Source: Kappaphycus alvarezii
Lineage: Eukaryota; Rhodophyta; Florideophyceae; Gigartinales; Solieriaceae
Length of the DNA stretch: 64,000 nucleotides
Assembly: GCA_002205965.3 (NCBI GenBank)
Contig: NADL03000631.1
Location: 124,001 to 188,000, forward strand
Direction of reading: 5' to 3'
The stretch's first letter is position 1; each line of letters opens with the position of its first letter. Under the pieces are notes generated by a model that made no database searches, was not told the DNA's origin, and was given only the letters and a program-made list of their open reading frames with translations. Positions 33,315-45,530 of the stretch are shown one piece after another. The position numbers were made by a program, and so were the translations under genes.

Positions 33315-34000
33315 TTGGTAAGTCGCGTTTTGCCGCATAAATGCAGAAATGGTTGGGATCGGCGGATTGAATTATCGAACAGGAACCAACGAACCCGCTG
33401 GCGGAAATGGCAGCACGAAATTGGAACTTATTTTGAATCTGGGAGATACAGGATCAGAAAAACCAACGAAACGCTTCTTATGACGCCCAAAGAGGCCGAG
33501 GGTGTGATTGCGAACAGTGCATGCAAACATGTGGGCCGGTTCGTGGTCGCAGATATCGCGATGGACATTCAAACATTGCCGACCGAAGTAAGGAAGGCGT
33601 TGAATTGGATGGGAACGCACAGAAGCTTGGACTGCTGGAACTTTCACCGTTTGTAGATACGGGGCCAGTGCTGTGGCAGCAGGATCTTCGCCAGTCAATC
33701 TGGCGTCGGAGGCGGAGGCGGAGCTGGGTGCGGTAACATCAACACCTACGAGAGCGTTCAGTATGGTCAGGAAAGACCTAAAGTGGAGGTTGTTCTCGAA
33801 GGACGGCTTCAGCGCGTTGCCAGTAGCAGTTTGCAGGGCAGATGACAGAAAATGATCGGTGGAGCGGGGGCAGCAAGATTGACTGCTACATTAAATATTG
33901 AGGCGGACTTGGCCAAGAAATTGGGAGTGGAAAGTGAAAGAGCAACAAAGGGGTTGATGACGGTAGCAGCAGAACGGTTTGTTTTAGACGCCATGTAGTG
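33315..34000 (+). pseudogene. Broken unidentified protein-coding segment
   Basis: A frame of 113 codons (33315-33656) ends at a stop. A further stretch in plus-strand frames reads QYGQERPKVEVVLEGRLQRV and LNIEADLAKKLGVESERATK before a stop near 33994. The composition looks like protein rather than noise, but no family was recognised. A mobile-element ORF is possible. Confidence 0.3.
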
Positions 34001-37000
34001 TGGTTTATGTATTACAATGCGCAGTGCGCAGTTGATACCGTCTGTATATGGAATCCCGTGAGGCAGTGAGAAAACCATTACACACATACCAACACGTCTT
34101 CGTTCTTCGCTATCTCTTTTTCTCATTAAGCACCTGAAGTGCAGTGGAAATGTCCGTCTATGACGAGGAGAGATTTGAAGGGGTAGAGTGGGGGTGATTC
34201 CTTGGACGTATGGCGGTAAAACTGTCCTCCGGATTGTATGGCCGGACCGGGATTGTGTGTAATGCTAGAACTTTGAGAAGAATCTATTCAAAAAAATCGA
34301 AGACACCAGTAGTGCAGAATTAAATAACAAGAGATTTACCAGTGGGTCAGCAGTGCTCATTATCTCCTTTTAATATTAGTTTTTTGTCACCATCGACAAC
34401 CTTGATGTTCCTGTTCGTATATAAACGCCGGAGTCCGGGGCGCCAAGTTTGGGTAAATATCACAGACGAAAATTGAAAGGGGTGTTAAACCTGAAGTAGA
34501 GAGCGGTAAATAGAAGGGTAACCCAGCCGAAACGTGGCTGTAGCCGAATTTGTCATTGGTAAGGTTTCTGCAAAGGCGGAAGTTGGGATTCAAGTTCAGA
34601 GCGAACACCGGGGTTGCAGTTTATTCTGGAGCCCTAGTGGCCCAATACGTGTAAATAATAATTAGCTGGATTAGGGTTATCTATAAAGTCGCGGTAAGTT
34701 AATAATAGAGATCCAAGTTAGAGATGAGCAAAATCGACACTTGGCCTAACAGGTGCCTCTGTTCCGCGAAAACATCATGTCCAAGTTGGTTGCCGAGAGA
34801 TCCGGACTGCTAACCATCAGGCCAACTCGGGTGAAGACCAACGGTGGTCGACGGTCGAAAATTGCCCATAATGTACAGTACCTGCTGGAAGCAGTGTGCC
34901 GGCATGAACAAAATTGGATCATAAAAAGATCACTATAATCATATCTGCCGCTGGCACTACAGAACGAGCGCCAATTGCACTATAGCGTCAAGAGGAGTGG
35001 TTCCAGGACTGACGCAGGAAATGGAACGAAAGGGCGAAACTGTACGAGCAAGAGCGGGCTCACTCGGGTAGTCGGGAGATCACAGCGATGAAATAGTGTT
35101 ACCCAGGAGAAGAAGTATTTGAAAAAACAGAAAGCAACAGAAACAGGAAGTATAGACGCGTTTTCCGATAGAAAGCGACTTTTTACTTATTGAATCTTAT
35201 TCAAATGGTTCTGATTGCACAGTTATGAGAGAAAATTAACAATACATCACAGTAATAGTTTTTTAATCGTAATAATGTCTTCTCAACAAATTTGTCCCGT
35301 TCTCTTATGCAGTCTTCTCAGATCAACACCTCCATCTGAAATGCAAGCCACCAGTGTTCGATCTCCGCGATATCGTATGTTCTTCCCGTACTCCCCGCAT
35401 TCGCCATTTACATTTTCTCTCCCTCCATACTTGACCATTGGCGCTACCCCCGTCACTAACATTATACAATAAGTATTGTCCCTTGCTCTGTGACTTTGAA
35501 AAAAAGGGAAACCCCCGAGAATTTCACTCCGTTTTTAACCAATGGTGTCTTGGTACATTATTACGGACAACTTAATCGCTATCCACACATCGCTTCTTCT
35601 TGTCAACAAAAAAGATTCTACCAAATCACCTTCCATTGATTCTGTAGGCTACTTTCGTATCTAACTACCCTATCCGCCTCACTATATAAAATTATCACCC
35701 ATGCAGTTATTACTCACGCGTCTACAGCATCACCAAAACTATACCTATACCTTGCATTAAAGATTTTGTTCTCAATTCCAAGCTTGCTACATGCCTCTCA
35801 TTTCCAACACGGAGTGCGGAAGGGATGACCATGGGATCCCATGGGCATCCCTTTTGCACCACCCGCTGGGATCGGGTGGATGAAACGTGGGCACGGAAGA
35901 GGTTATATGTTAATTTGTTAAGTTTCTCCGTAAAATGGGGACACACAGGGTTGGTTAACGATTGAAAAATAATTTTGGCAATATCCAGTAAGCATATCCA
36001 TGCTGGTGTTCATGTGACAACCGTAAAAGGTAGAGTGGGTGTGGCGCACTAACAAAACTGCCTTCCGGATATTCTATGCTGCGAACTCAAAATCACGGCC
36101 ATTTATCTGCCCCTACTTCGGGAGTGGTTCTTTGCCACAGACCTCCACAAGAGCCTAGCCAAGAAGAACGCACTGGACCTTTTAATCAAAGACCAACTAT
36201 TCGCACCCACCGCACAGAGACTAGATGTTACCATTTTCGGCTCTCACTCCGCCCCGTATCGTAATCAGGCGAATTGAAGTCACTCATCACTGATCCGGGC
36301 CTAACAGCGGAAAAGATTACATTATGTGATACCGTGTCGTTCCGAAATTGTTAATCTTCTACCTATCGCTATTTATACCATGGACAAATCGGATTAATCA
36401 TACTTCAGACTATTCGTGACCTTAAAAACTTTACAGCTGAACGTCGAGGGAAGCTTCAAACGTTTCTAAGTGCTTTTGTCCAAACACACGCGTTCATGGC
36501 TTTTTAATGAAATGGAAGTTGTTTTTTGCTCTCAATAAAGCGGTCAAGTTATACAAAAAGTAGTGTACTCATTTTATTTCAATGGAATTGTAAAGGTCCC
36601 AGTTTCTCTCTGACTTTTTTGTCATCAAAAACTGTCAAATTTCAATTAGTGGAGGTACCTAAGAAGTAAGCTGTACAGTTACATTGTATAAAGTATACTT
36701 TTCGCAGCAATCTTTGTATTTGAAATCTCTGCGCCAAATTCGCAGTCAGCTCAACTCATCAAGGTGAAAATGCAGGACTTAACTTTTCATCCGAAGTTTG
36801 CATCCTGTCTCCTTCCATAGAGACATTTTTTGAACAATAAATACTACGGTGCGTTGACCTGAGTCACAATATTCGCCGACGTGACAGTGTTGGCTTCTTT
36901 ATTAAACTCATTTATAATTTTACGCTATTATTTTCTATTCAACAAGCTAAAATAGAGATTCAACAATAAGGGTGTCAAGGAAATCTGGATTCGAGATCGT

Positions 37001-39119
37001 TTGGTGTTTTTATATCAACCTGAGGTTCAAAGATTCGAACCATTCAAGAAAACGAAATTCTGACTTGTCATTTCCAGTTCAAAGTTTGTAGTCGATATAA
37101 TCCTGAAGAAAATCAGTACAACATTATGCCAAGATGATATACCTGAGTTGAGACTGTCCACGTCTAATGCAAAAATCGCTTTATTTTGAGAAGACAAACA
37201 AGAAGATATTCCCCTGATTCTGCTGCGTTCATTCTTCCGGATGATGAAGACGCATATAAGAACCTATTTGACTTCCTTCCCTCCGCATCTCACATATTTA
37301 AGCCTCGTTTCTTCAATATCACTATGTTTGAAGTTACTGTACTTCATAACGTTTCAAAAGTTTACTCATTTAATGGGTTCCCAATAGAGTACAGAGAAGC
37401 AGCACAACTCTCGGATGAAGGCGAGAATGAAAGATGCATCCTACAGTATGCATTTGTTAGTTCCGTCAATTCATAAACCGCATTGATAAATTTTGCCACG
37501 TTGTCCTTGGGAAATGAGAACACTGCACTTGATTGAAGATCAATTATGGTATTGTCAAAGAGAAATGTGCTGCTCCTCGACCGTCACAGGAAGGCTTGCC
37601 TATTATTGGACAGAATAATTTCAGGAAAACTTAAGGCAATTTTCGTAATAGTGTATCTGTTAGAAAAAATTGTACCGCAAACAGGTGATAACAATAATGC
37701 ATTGAAGGATGGTGGATATTTTTTCTTACCAAGTCCGTTTTCTCAGAATTCCACTCACTATTTCACCTTCAGTAAGAAGCAGACGGTAATTTCATTTTCT
37801 CAAACTCTTTTGACCGTGTACAACAGTGTTAGGAGATATATATCATCCTAATTATGACTCAGCAAGGCCAACTGGACAGTAGATGTCTAAGTACTGGTAG
37901 TTCACCGACGGAATTTAACAGTGTCATGGAAACTATGAAACTTCATACCATATTTGCGCATCATTATGGCTTTCCAGCTCCACAGAAGGCTAACTTCTTG
38001 TTCATGTCGCGATTGTGTCTCAATTAATTTTTTTTGACAACTTCCCTTCATTTATGTTATTTCGTAGATCTTTAAGACAGGAGACATCAGTGACACCAGA
38101 AGTCAAAGTTGAGGGGAACCTTGGAAAACCTACAACCGAGAAAGCTTTTGAAGAAAAGTAATATAATTGACGGTTCTGAATGATTTTGTTTAGTCCTTGT
38201 ACTACATCGTAGAACTGCTTCCTGAGTTTTCTGCCGATTTCCGCTGTGATTCTCGTATAGCTGGCCTCCTTCGAAAGGTGGTCACAGAATTTCACAACTA
38301 GTAGAGCACAACCATACAAAGCATTATGTCGCAGTTTTACTGACACAACAGATTCACCACGACACTCTGCAGGTTAGTCCAGAACTTGAACAAAATCCGC
38401 CTACTTACTGAAGATTCAAAACTGAAGGATAGTCGCTAGAGGGTGAGTTTATGCTTGGCCTCACGATGTTACAGAGGAAGGGAACGACGCTTAAGTCATT
38501 TTTTATTTTATGGTAAGAATTTGTCTGTATTTCCGCTCGCTGCACGGAGCGCAGTTGTCATTTCATGATGCATTCCTTTTGATGTGTGTATTTCTCTCCT
38601 TTAGACACCCCTACCTCCGGGATCTTCCGGGTGAGTTTGCATACCACATACATTATTTTACTACTAGGTCGGTGCAGCTAAGGAGGAAAAACATATTTGG
38701 CCGTACCTTGAAATACCCAAGCCGATATGTGAAGCTATGAAACGAAGTGAGTTACCCGTGGCAAAAACATACTCCTGAAGCATCACATCCGTAATCGCAT
38801 GCTTCCTTATCGGTTTGAAAGACCTTATCTCCTTTAAAATGGACTAAAAATATTAGAACAGGAAACAGAAGACTACGTAATGAAGGGATGGGTCATTCTT
38901 CTTAACCAAGGGGGCTTGATATGCACTAAAAATTTGCTCACGGAAAAATATCAGAAAGAGGGCCTAATTTGGACTCTCTAAATGAATTTGCATTATTTTT
39001 TATTATGTCAATTTGGAAAATTCATGGAACGATTCTTTACTTTTGAAGAGCTGTAAATAATTGAAGAAAGTAGATGCTAGGGTGCTCTAATATGCCAAGC
39101 TCAATTGTGAGACACTATA
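34000..39119. other. Long AT-rich stretch without recognised gene
   Basis: Many short open frames (for example 34753-34938, 36076-36264, 37186-37476, 37546-37851, all +; 38020-38346, -) carry no motif that could be named. A 32-bp near-perfect palindrome lies at 35821-35852. This is probably old transposon sequence. Confidence 0.45.
35821..35852. repeat. 32-bp palindrome around a BamHI-like centre
   Basis: AGGGATG-A-CCATGGGATCCCATGG-G-CATCCCT: the two halves are reverse complements except for one mismatched pair, with no loop. Confidence 0.9.
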
Positions 39120-39183
39120 CAATGGTGGAAATAACTTTACGACATGTACCTTTTCTGGTTGTCAGTGGCTCAAGTTTTAAGCA
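39120..39183 (+). repeat. Left terminal inverted repeat of Tc1-2
   Basis: Starts CAATGGTGGAAATAACTTTA after the dinucleotide TA at 39118-39119. Confidence 0.85.
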
Positions 39184-40626
39184 AGGTTGAAACGCGTTCC
39201 ATGAAACGTACCTCAGTGCTTGCGGATTATGGCCCAGCTTCCGTTTTTCAAAAATAAGGACTCAAACCGGAGTTATTCTTCACTGACTCCCGCTCCCCCG
39301 GCAAAATCTTTTAAGTACAGTTGATTGTAACAGACATTCTACAGTAAACAAGAAGTCGTAACATAAGTCCTAGTAATCTATCTTCTTGCCGTGCGCGCGC
39401 ACGACCTCGACGCAGCGTTTCTTCATTGAATCCACCAACTTTTTTAGCGTGTCGGTGCTTATATTCCCCCATGCATCCCGGATGCAATCAGTCGATGAAT
39501 CCACATCCTGGAACCGGCGCTGATGGGCATAAATTCTCCGAACTAGTATACCCCATATATTCTCTATCGGATTCAGATCCGGGGAATACGCAGGCCATTC
39601 TAAACTTATATACCATTGTCCCTGAGCCATTTTCACGCAACAAGAAAACGATGGCTTGGGGGTTCGTCTTGCATGAATGATCAGCGTACCGGAAGATCCT
39701 ATGTAAACAGCAAAATATTATCCTCGAGCATCCGACAGTACTTCTCACCATTCTGTCTTCCAGAACGAAATACCAGGGGGACGTTATGTTTCCCGCAAAA
39801 CAAGCCCATACCATGACGCTCTCGCCACCACTTTGCCCTCCTCAAAAACCACTCCTTCTCTCTCCATACTTCACGCCACTTGAACGCAAGACCGTCAAGA
39901 CCCTCAAGATTGAACTTTCTTGTCTAACTAGACGATAGGGTTCCATTTAGACTGAGGCCAAACCATCTTTTCCATTGCCCAAGCGCACTGATATTTTGCG
40001 TGTCTCTCTTCCATTGATGGAGAGCGTGCAATTAGTTCGTAGCGTAAGTGCGCCGCCATTTCAAGAACTTGGCGAACTCGCCCTGACTTGACGTTTAGCT
40101 AGAGAGCCTTGAAAATGCCGGAAGACCCCAGTTCGCCTTGGAAAGCTTCACAAAACATTCTTCTCTTGTCAGCTTCAGAAAGCTTAGAAGCCTCCCCCCC
40201 CATTTTAACGTTATTCTTCGATTGGTAACAAAGAAACGACGCAATTACCGTCCTAAACCGCCCTAACTCTCGAGCTGTAGCCACAACTGACGAGCAATTA
40301 GCCTTATGGGCAACAGTTTGCCTTTTCGAAGGACGACAAGCGCGGCTTTTTCGGCATGTCTGCGGGGGTTTGGGGTCCCTGGAGAAGCTCCTTGTCGTCT
40401 CTGGCCCCTTCATCAACGCATACAGCGCTACGGTGTAGCGTTTGGTGCTAAAAGAATGAAAAATGTGCACTCGAGAAGTGTTGGAGTGGAAGTGTCCCTA
40501 AAGTTTTTGCCAGGGGAGGGGCATTCATCGGTCAATATCTTCGTAAGCAATCGCCTTGTCTGACAACTGGCTGCATCGCGTTGATATACAGTCTTTAAGC
40601 GACGTTTAGCAGAATGCTTTTCATCT

Positions 40627-40690
40627 TTGCTTAAAAACTGACCAATTGACGACGAGAAAAGGTATATGTCGTAAAGTTTTTGCCACCATT
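40627..40690 (-). repeat. Right terminal inverted repeat of Tc1-2
   Basis: Read inward on the minus strand it starts AATGGTGGCAAAAACTTTAC; the TA at 40691-40692 follows it. Confidence 0.85.
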
Positions 40691-40692
40691 TA

Positions 40693-41256
40693 TAGGGGTC
40701 AATTCAATTATGGCGCAGTGGTTTGAAGCAGTGAAGGGGTCACCTAGATATTTACCTTGATAATATCTTCCCAGGGCGATTTTCGTCCACATCATTCACT
40801 TGAACCCATTTTACGGTATTTGCTATGTTTGCGTTAGACTTCAGGATTAGCTTTAAAGTAATGTAAGCGGAGTAAACTGCTTCCTCTGGGAGAGAGCAAG
40901 CTAGTTGGGAGTTAATTTCAAACCAAAACCCTTCGAGGAGCTCTCTAGCCTCGAAGCGAGGTGGTAGAGTCCCCCTTTAGAATTAGTCACTAGAGCAAGG
41001 AACCTGCTTTCATTACCATCCCTCGCAGTTGTCCGTTAACGTCTACTGTACCACTTCAGTCGCCCGCAACAACTCTCATTTCGGGTATTTGGCGGTTCAT
41101 TTTTCCCGGTGATGTCATTTTTACCGTATCACAAACTCGAGGTATTGTTACACAATTCTTTAACGGAAGGTTTTTACTTGCTTTCTGTACGAATACGGTA
41201 CTATTGTGCTAATAGAGGGAGAAAAGGGAGGAGTTTACTATGGGAGCTCGGAAGAC
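40693..41256. other. Spacer without recognised gene
   Basis: No feature identified. Confidence 0.4.
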
Positions 41257-41568
41257 TTAGAACCACAAGAGTTTTGAGGTAGGGGTTGTGAATTTGAAGA
41301 GGTGACTTGTCGCTCCTATCGTTGCCGCTGCCACTGGATAAACGGCAAAGAGATAAGCAGTCAAGGGAGAGAGCGAAGAGAGACTTTGTTGGATTATTTG
41401 AAAGCATGAGAGGAATAAAATAATAAGAACCATCGCGATGCAACCTCCGGCGATTAATAGCAATCGCAGTCCGTTGTCGAGCTGAGAACGAGGAGTCGAT
41501 GACGAGATGAAACATCTGCTTCTCAGATATCGGAAATACTGGCGCCGTATCAGTATCCCGCTCGCCAC
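41257..41568 (-). CDS. Possible small membrane protein
   Basis: The frame of 103 codons has a basic start (MASGILIRRQYFRYLRSR), then a long hydrophobic segment (LLLIAGGCIAMVLIILFLSC) and a second moderately hydrophobic one (PLTAYLFAVYPVAAATIGAT). Two membrane segments in a short open frame are suggestive but no family was recognised. A frame continuing upstream at 41864-41571 may belong to the same broken gene. Confidence 0.25.
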   Translation of the reverse strand: MASGILIRRQYFRYLRSRCFISSSTPRSQLDNGLRLLLIAGGCIAMVLIILFLSCFQIIQQSLSSLSPLTAYLFAVYPVAAATIGATSHLFKFTTPTSKLLWF

Positions 41569-41929
41569 ACTTAAGCAATTGTGTGCGTTGAGCTGAGTGC
41601 GTAGGGAGCACTTAAGTTACTCCTTAATTCGTGCCTGTCGTTCCGTCGCATTTTAGTCACCCTCTGCCTAGCTCTGAAATCCGGGGAACCCCTAAGCATG
41701 ATGCTCAAACTCGTAGGGCGGACACCTCGCCGAGTACCAAAGGCCCTTGTCTTAAACGCTTCGTCCCCATCCACAGTGTCAGAACCGCTGCAAAAGTTAA
41801 TGGACTGGTCAAAGGAGTAGTTTGTGTGCTTCTTCATCTCATGCTGCGCAACATCATACTGCACTGGACTGTCAGTATCATGTCACTGTGTCCTAGACCT
41901 ACAACATGAGCTGTCAAGGCGCCTGGTGC

Positions 41930-42215
41930 CTCCTCCTACCCCTCCCGCGACCCGGGTTTCCGATTCCATCCCCTAGAGTTTGATTCCCTCGGTGCCCCCT
42001 CTCCAGAGACTGTGTTATTTCTCGAATAGTTTGTACCCAGTGCTGCCAGGAAATGCCACACCTCGGACGGAACTATTCGCACGCGCATCTACCAGCGTAT
42101 CAGTTGCGCCTTGTGGTCGTCGGTGGCTATGGCCATCATATCGCGAGCCCCACTGCACTTGACCGATTTGGTCCGTCCAGCTAGCTCTTAACTGAATAGT
42201 CGGTCAGTCGGTGCA
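41930..42215 (+). mobile_element. Non-LTR retroelement 3' tail, lineage alpha (copy H)
   Basis: The plus strand reads FRFHPLEFDSLGAPSPETVL, then after a stop TSDGTIRTRIYQRISCALWS and SVAMAIISRAPLHLTDL before a stop near 42187. The tail AATAGTCGGTCAGTCGGTGC follows. It shows that the alpha tail is the C terminus of the same protein class as copy D (FVPLAFDSLGSPS). Confidence 0.7.
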
Positions 42216-42467
42216 CACTCTACATAAGCAATTAGTAATTATCTCTCTCTCTGTATGCGGGCTTGAAATTGAAGCCTTGAATCCATCCCAGGCTGGGCCA
42301 GATTTAATTATTGTGTTGTTGAGAAGGCAAGAGCGCATTTCCCCTGATCCAAAGCTGTAGCGATTCCGATATAACCTGCAGCCAGACTCAGGGGCACTAC
42401 CTAGGCTCATTTAGCGAACCCTTACCACTAACGTTTGTCGCATTGCATTGCATTGCGGATCCAACTT

Positions 42468-45400
42468 TCATGCATTCTCCCCACTACCGACGTTTCTTCC
42501 TCTGGGGGTGCATATATTGCTTTTAACCTTCGCCCTTTTTGTGGAGAGGGCGGCTCCGAGGTGCCAGTCACCGGCGTCGTCATATTTGCACTTCTTAGGA
42601 CATGTTCCCCAAACAAGAACCGACACACATCCGCCGCCCGTTCCAAAGCATGTAAGGAAAACGAGCTTTTCATCTTTCAATCCCTTCATAGCATCCGGAA
42701 TCCCCACCCATTTGCGTCGGCGATTCTGCCGAGTGCCAGCAAACGTGCCTAGGTCCTTTGCCAGAAGCATGCTTGTTTGCACAGGCATTTGTTTCGAGTT
42801 ATTTGCCGCCAAGATCCAACCCAAGTTTGCGAGCTCTTCACATCCAACCACACCAGCCTTTTCTCGCGCAATCCGCATAGTCGTCTTTTGCACGGTCCCT
42901 CCTTCCTTCTTACCCCTTAGGTACCGCCCACTGGTCGTTATCCCCCGCGCAACCATCAACACCTCCACCATTTGCCCATCCTCGTTTGGGCAAGACGAAT
43001 AGGGACAGCACCCACTGCCACCTAGTCCACCAATCTTTTGTTCCCTCACATCAACCTGGAGTTTTGGCTTGTTTCTTTTCCTGACCATTGCATCCTCATC
43101 AATCGAGTCTGCAGGAATTGCGTTTGCCAACGGATTCAATTCCCCACTTGTTAAGGAATCTTTCGGACCTTGCTGGTTCCTGAACATCACAATTAGCAAT
43201 TCCTGATGCGGGCTCGATCGGCGTTGCCGCTCTGTCTTCACCCTGCGTCTATTCTTGCGCTCCTTGTGTGCAGGTTTCAGACTTTCCGAGCTTGGCGCCC
43301 CACTTGGCGCAATGCTCGCCGACACCGGGGGCGACTGAGATGGAACCCCCATGTAGTACCGTCCGTCGGGGCCATTCGCCAAACCCAGTTTCCATCATTT
43401 ATCAAGTCAAACGCTTTGGCCAACCGCATGCGAATCTTGCGACCCTCAATCGACACCACAACCTCTGCTCGGGCCGTGAGGTTCCGCGTCCTCCAATCTG
43501 CGCTACTGATAAAGTACTTGCCCGCCCCCGGCATGAAAGTAGTAAATGCGCTGGTGCTGCAGTAATTGACCTACCCACGAATACACCCGGATTTGTCGCT
43601 CATCCCCTTGATACCAGGCCTTATCCGGCAAGGACTACGAATGATCAAGTCGATACGAACGCCAGCTTTGAAGCGTCATACAGCTCCTTCGTGATTTGCT
43701 TGTCTGTATGACCGTTCATCTGAGCAGCAATCCGCGCCGGCTTTCCAGCTCTGGCATTGGCAGCTTCTGCCCGGATAAGCTCTACGAAGCGACTGAGCAT
43801 GTTCGCAGGTGAGGCGAGGAGGGTGCTGAACTCCGACTTCCATGAGTAACCCGTCAGCGAGTTGAACACGTCCAACACATTGCAGCAGATCTCCTCTCTG
43901 CACGAGAACAGAGACAGGTCCGTATACAATTTGGCTGTTTTCGGGTTAAAGTTTCCCGTCGAAACGTTCACGTATTGCATCAACTTTCCATCTGCCTCTT
44001 GACGGGTTACCAGCATATTCTACTATTCACCTTTAGCCCCATAACGCCGTACGTAACGTTGCACCCGGCGAGCTGCAGTGCGCGTGTGTAGTCCGAGTTT
44101 TGCACTTCGTCCAGTGACGCCTTCAACTCAACTACCACGCTCACCTCCTTTCCATTTTTGGCCGCCCTTAGAGCGCAGCAATGATAGGTGAGTCACTGCC
44201 TCCGCGATAAATGACCGTCTTGATTGAGCAGACAGCTGGATCGCGTGCCGCTGCATGAAGAAAGAGAATGGCTGAGTTTTCAAAATTCTCCTTTGGGTAC
44301 TCGACCAGAACACCCCGCTTCCGCAACACGCATCATTTCACTCCCGAATCATTCCGCAATCGGTCCGTCAGCCCTTGAACGCCGGAGGTACAACTGGGTC
44401 GCGCATTATCTGCCGCAACCAAGGCAGGTTCACAAACGCTAAGGACATGCAAGTAGACAGATCAAGGAAAGGTGATTCGATGACGTGCAGTTGCCCCATC
44501 AAAAAGTTAACCATTTTCTTTGCGGCAGAGCGCAACACCCTAGTCTCGTGGTAGGTGCCTGTCGACGACGGTGAACCTCCTCAATAACAAGATCAAGCAG
44601 GTTCTCGTCTTCTCCAACGGCTTCATCATCAATGGAGATTTTCATGTTGCGAGTAATACGAAACACATGGGCGCTGAGAACGACCATGGACTGACATAGC
44701 AAATTGAGGTTCGCGAGACACACATCCTCCGCTGTGACAAATCTCAATTGCTTGTCATCCAATGGGATCAACCTCTCATGGGCTGGAACGCGGAAGACCA
44801 TGCGTTTCTTACATTTCTGACGTGGGTTGAACAAAGAGACGTAGAGGTATATCTCGTGCGACTGGAGCAGAGGAAAGGGGTGAGTCTGGTCCAAGGTGGA
44901 CGGGGTGATAGCGGGAAGCAAATTCTCTGTAAAATAGGCAGTCATACGGTTGATCTCGGTCTTGGTGAGGTCAGAACCGCGAACAATATCGACACCGTGC
45001 TCGGCTAACTTGGGAAGCAGCTGAGAGGTCAAACATTTGTGCTGCATCTCAACAGTGGCGCGAAGTGCGTCGTAAGATCCTCCTCATACTTGGAGGGTGA
45101 GCGGACCTGACGACGGAGGTGAATGGTAACGGATTCTAAATTGCGGGGGTCGAGCTTGGGAATATGTCCCAAATGTCTGCAGGAGTGCTCGTCGAGATAC
45201 AGTGAGACGAGACAGAGGAATTTATAAAGCGGTCCAGGAGGGGGACAACGGGATCCATGGCCATTGAGACAACGCGGCAGATGACAGTGAGCTGGGCGAA
45301 CTCTTTCAAGAATGCAATATCGCTTTCGGCCAATTGGTCGGAAGTATACCCTCCAAGGGCCTTTGGGTTGTAGTGGACGCGATCGTCACATGGACAGACG

Positions 45401-45530
45401 ACGCTAGCAAATATATCCCCATTGGATGAGGTGACGCCAATCTTACCATTGATGTCTTCCTCAGGATTGCGAGACCTAGTCAACGATGGCATGTCACTCA
45501 AGGGGATCGGTTCAGCAAGGTCGGAGATGA
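42468..45530 (-). CDS. ppk1: Polyphosphate kinase 1 (frame broken, with C-terminal extension)
   Basis: The minus strand holds the PPK1 domains in order. N part: SMAMDPVVPLLDRF near 45260. Head: LLPKLAEHGVDIVRGSDL, LLPAITPSTLDQTHPFPLL, FRVPAHERLIPL (45047-44499). Core: LFLHAAARDPAVCSIKTVIY, SDSPIIAAL, VVVELKASLDEVQNSDYTRA, GCNVTYGVMGLK (44330-44040). Then YVNVSTGNFNPKTAKLYTDL and PARIAAQMNGHTDKQI (44016-43645), QHQRIYYFHAGGG and YFISSADWRTRNL (43560-43480). A 304-codon open frame (43382-42468) starting GPDGRYYMG forms an unusual C-terminal extension. About six single-base shifts are needed. The catalytic His of the usual LKxHxK block reads Asn (LKVNSR). PPK1 makes polyphosphate from ATP; whether this protein is active is doubtful. 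The start is not fixed. Confidence 0.82.

Larger units (their letters stand above)
39120..40690 (-). mobile_element. Tc1-like transposon with 64-bp terminal inverted repeats (Tc1-2)
   Basis: The left end (39120-39183) and the reverse complement of the right end (40627-40690) agree over about 64 bp: ATGGTGGMAAWAACTTTACG, ACATRTACCTTTTCTSGT and AAGYTTTTAAGCA-type blocks. Both ends are flanked by TA, the Tc1/mariner target. The minus-strand transposase starts near 40205 (LSEADKRRMFCEAFQGELGS), has a FNLEGLDG block, GESVMVWACFAG, MQDEPPSHRF (second Asp) and SLEWPAYSPDLNPIENIWG near 39600-39550 (third acidic residue), and ends at 39370. Several stops and shifts break it. The size, about 1.57 kb, is normal for the family. 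Confidence 0.88.

Noticed and set aside
42468..45530. Polyphosphate kinase as sign of bacterial contamination
   Set aside because: PPK1 is known in some eukaryotes, the gene is flanked on both sides by eukaryotic retroelements also found elsewhere in the window, and neighbours are not operon-like.
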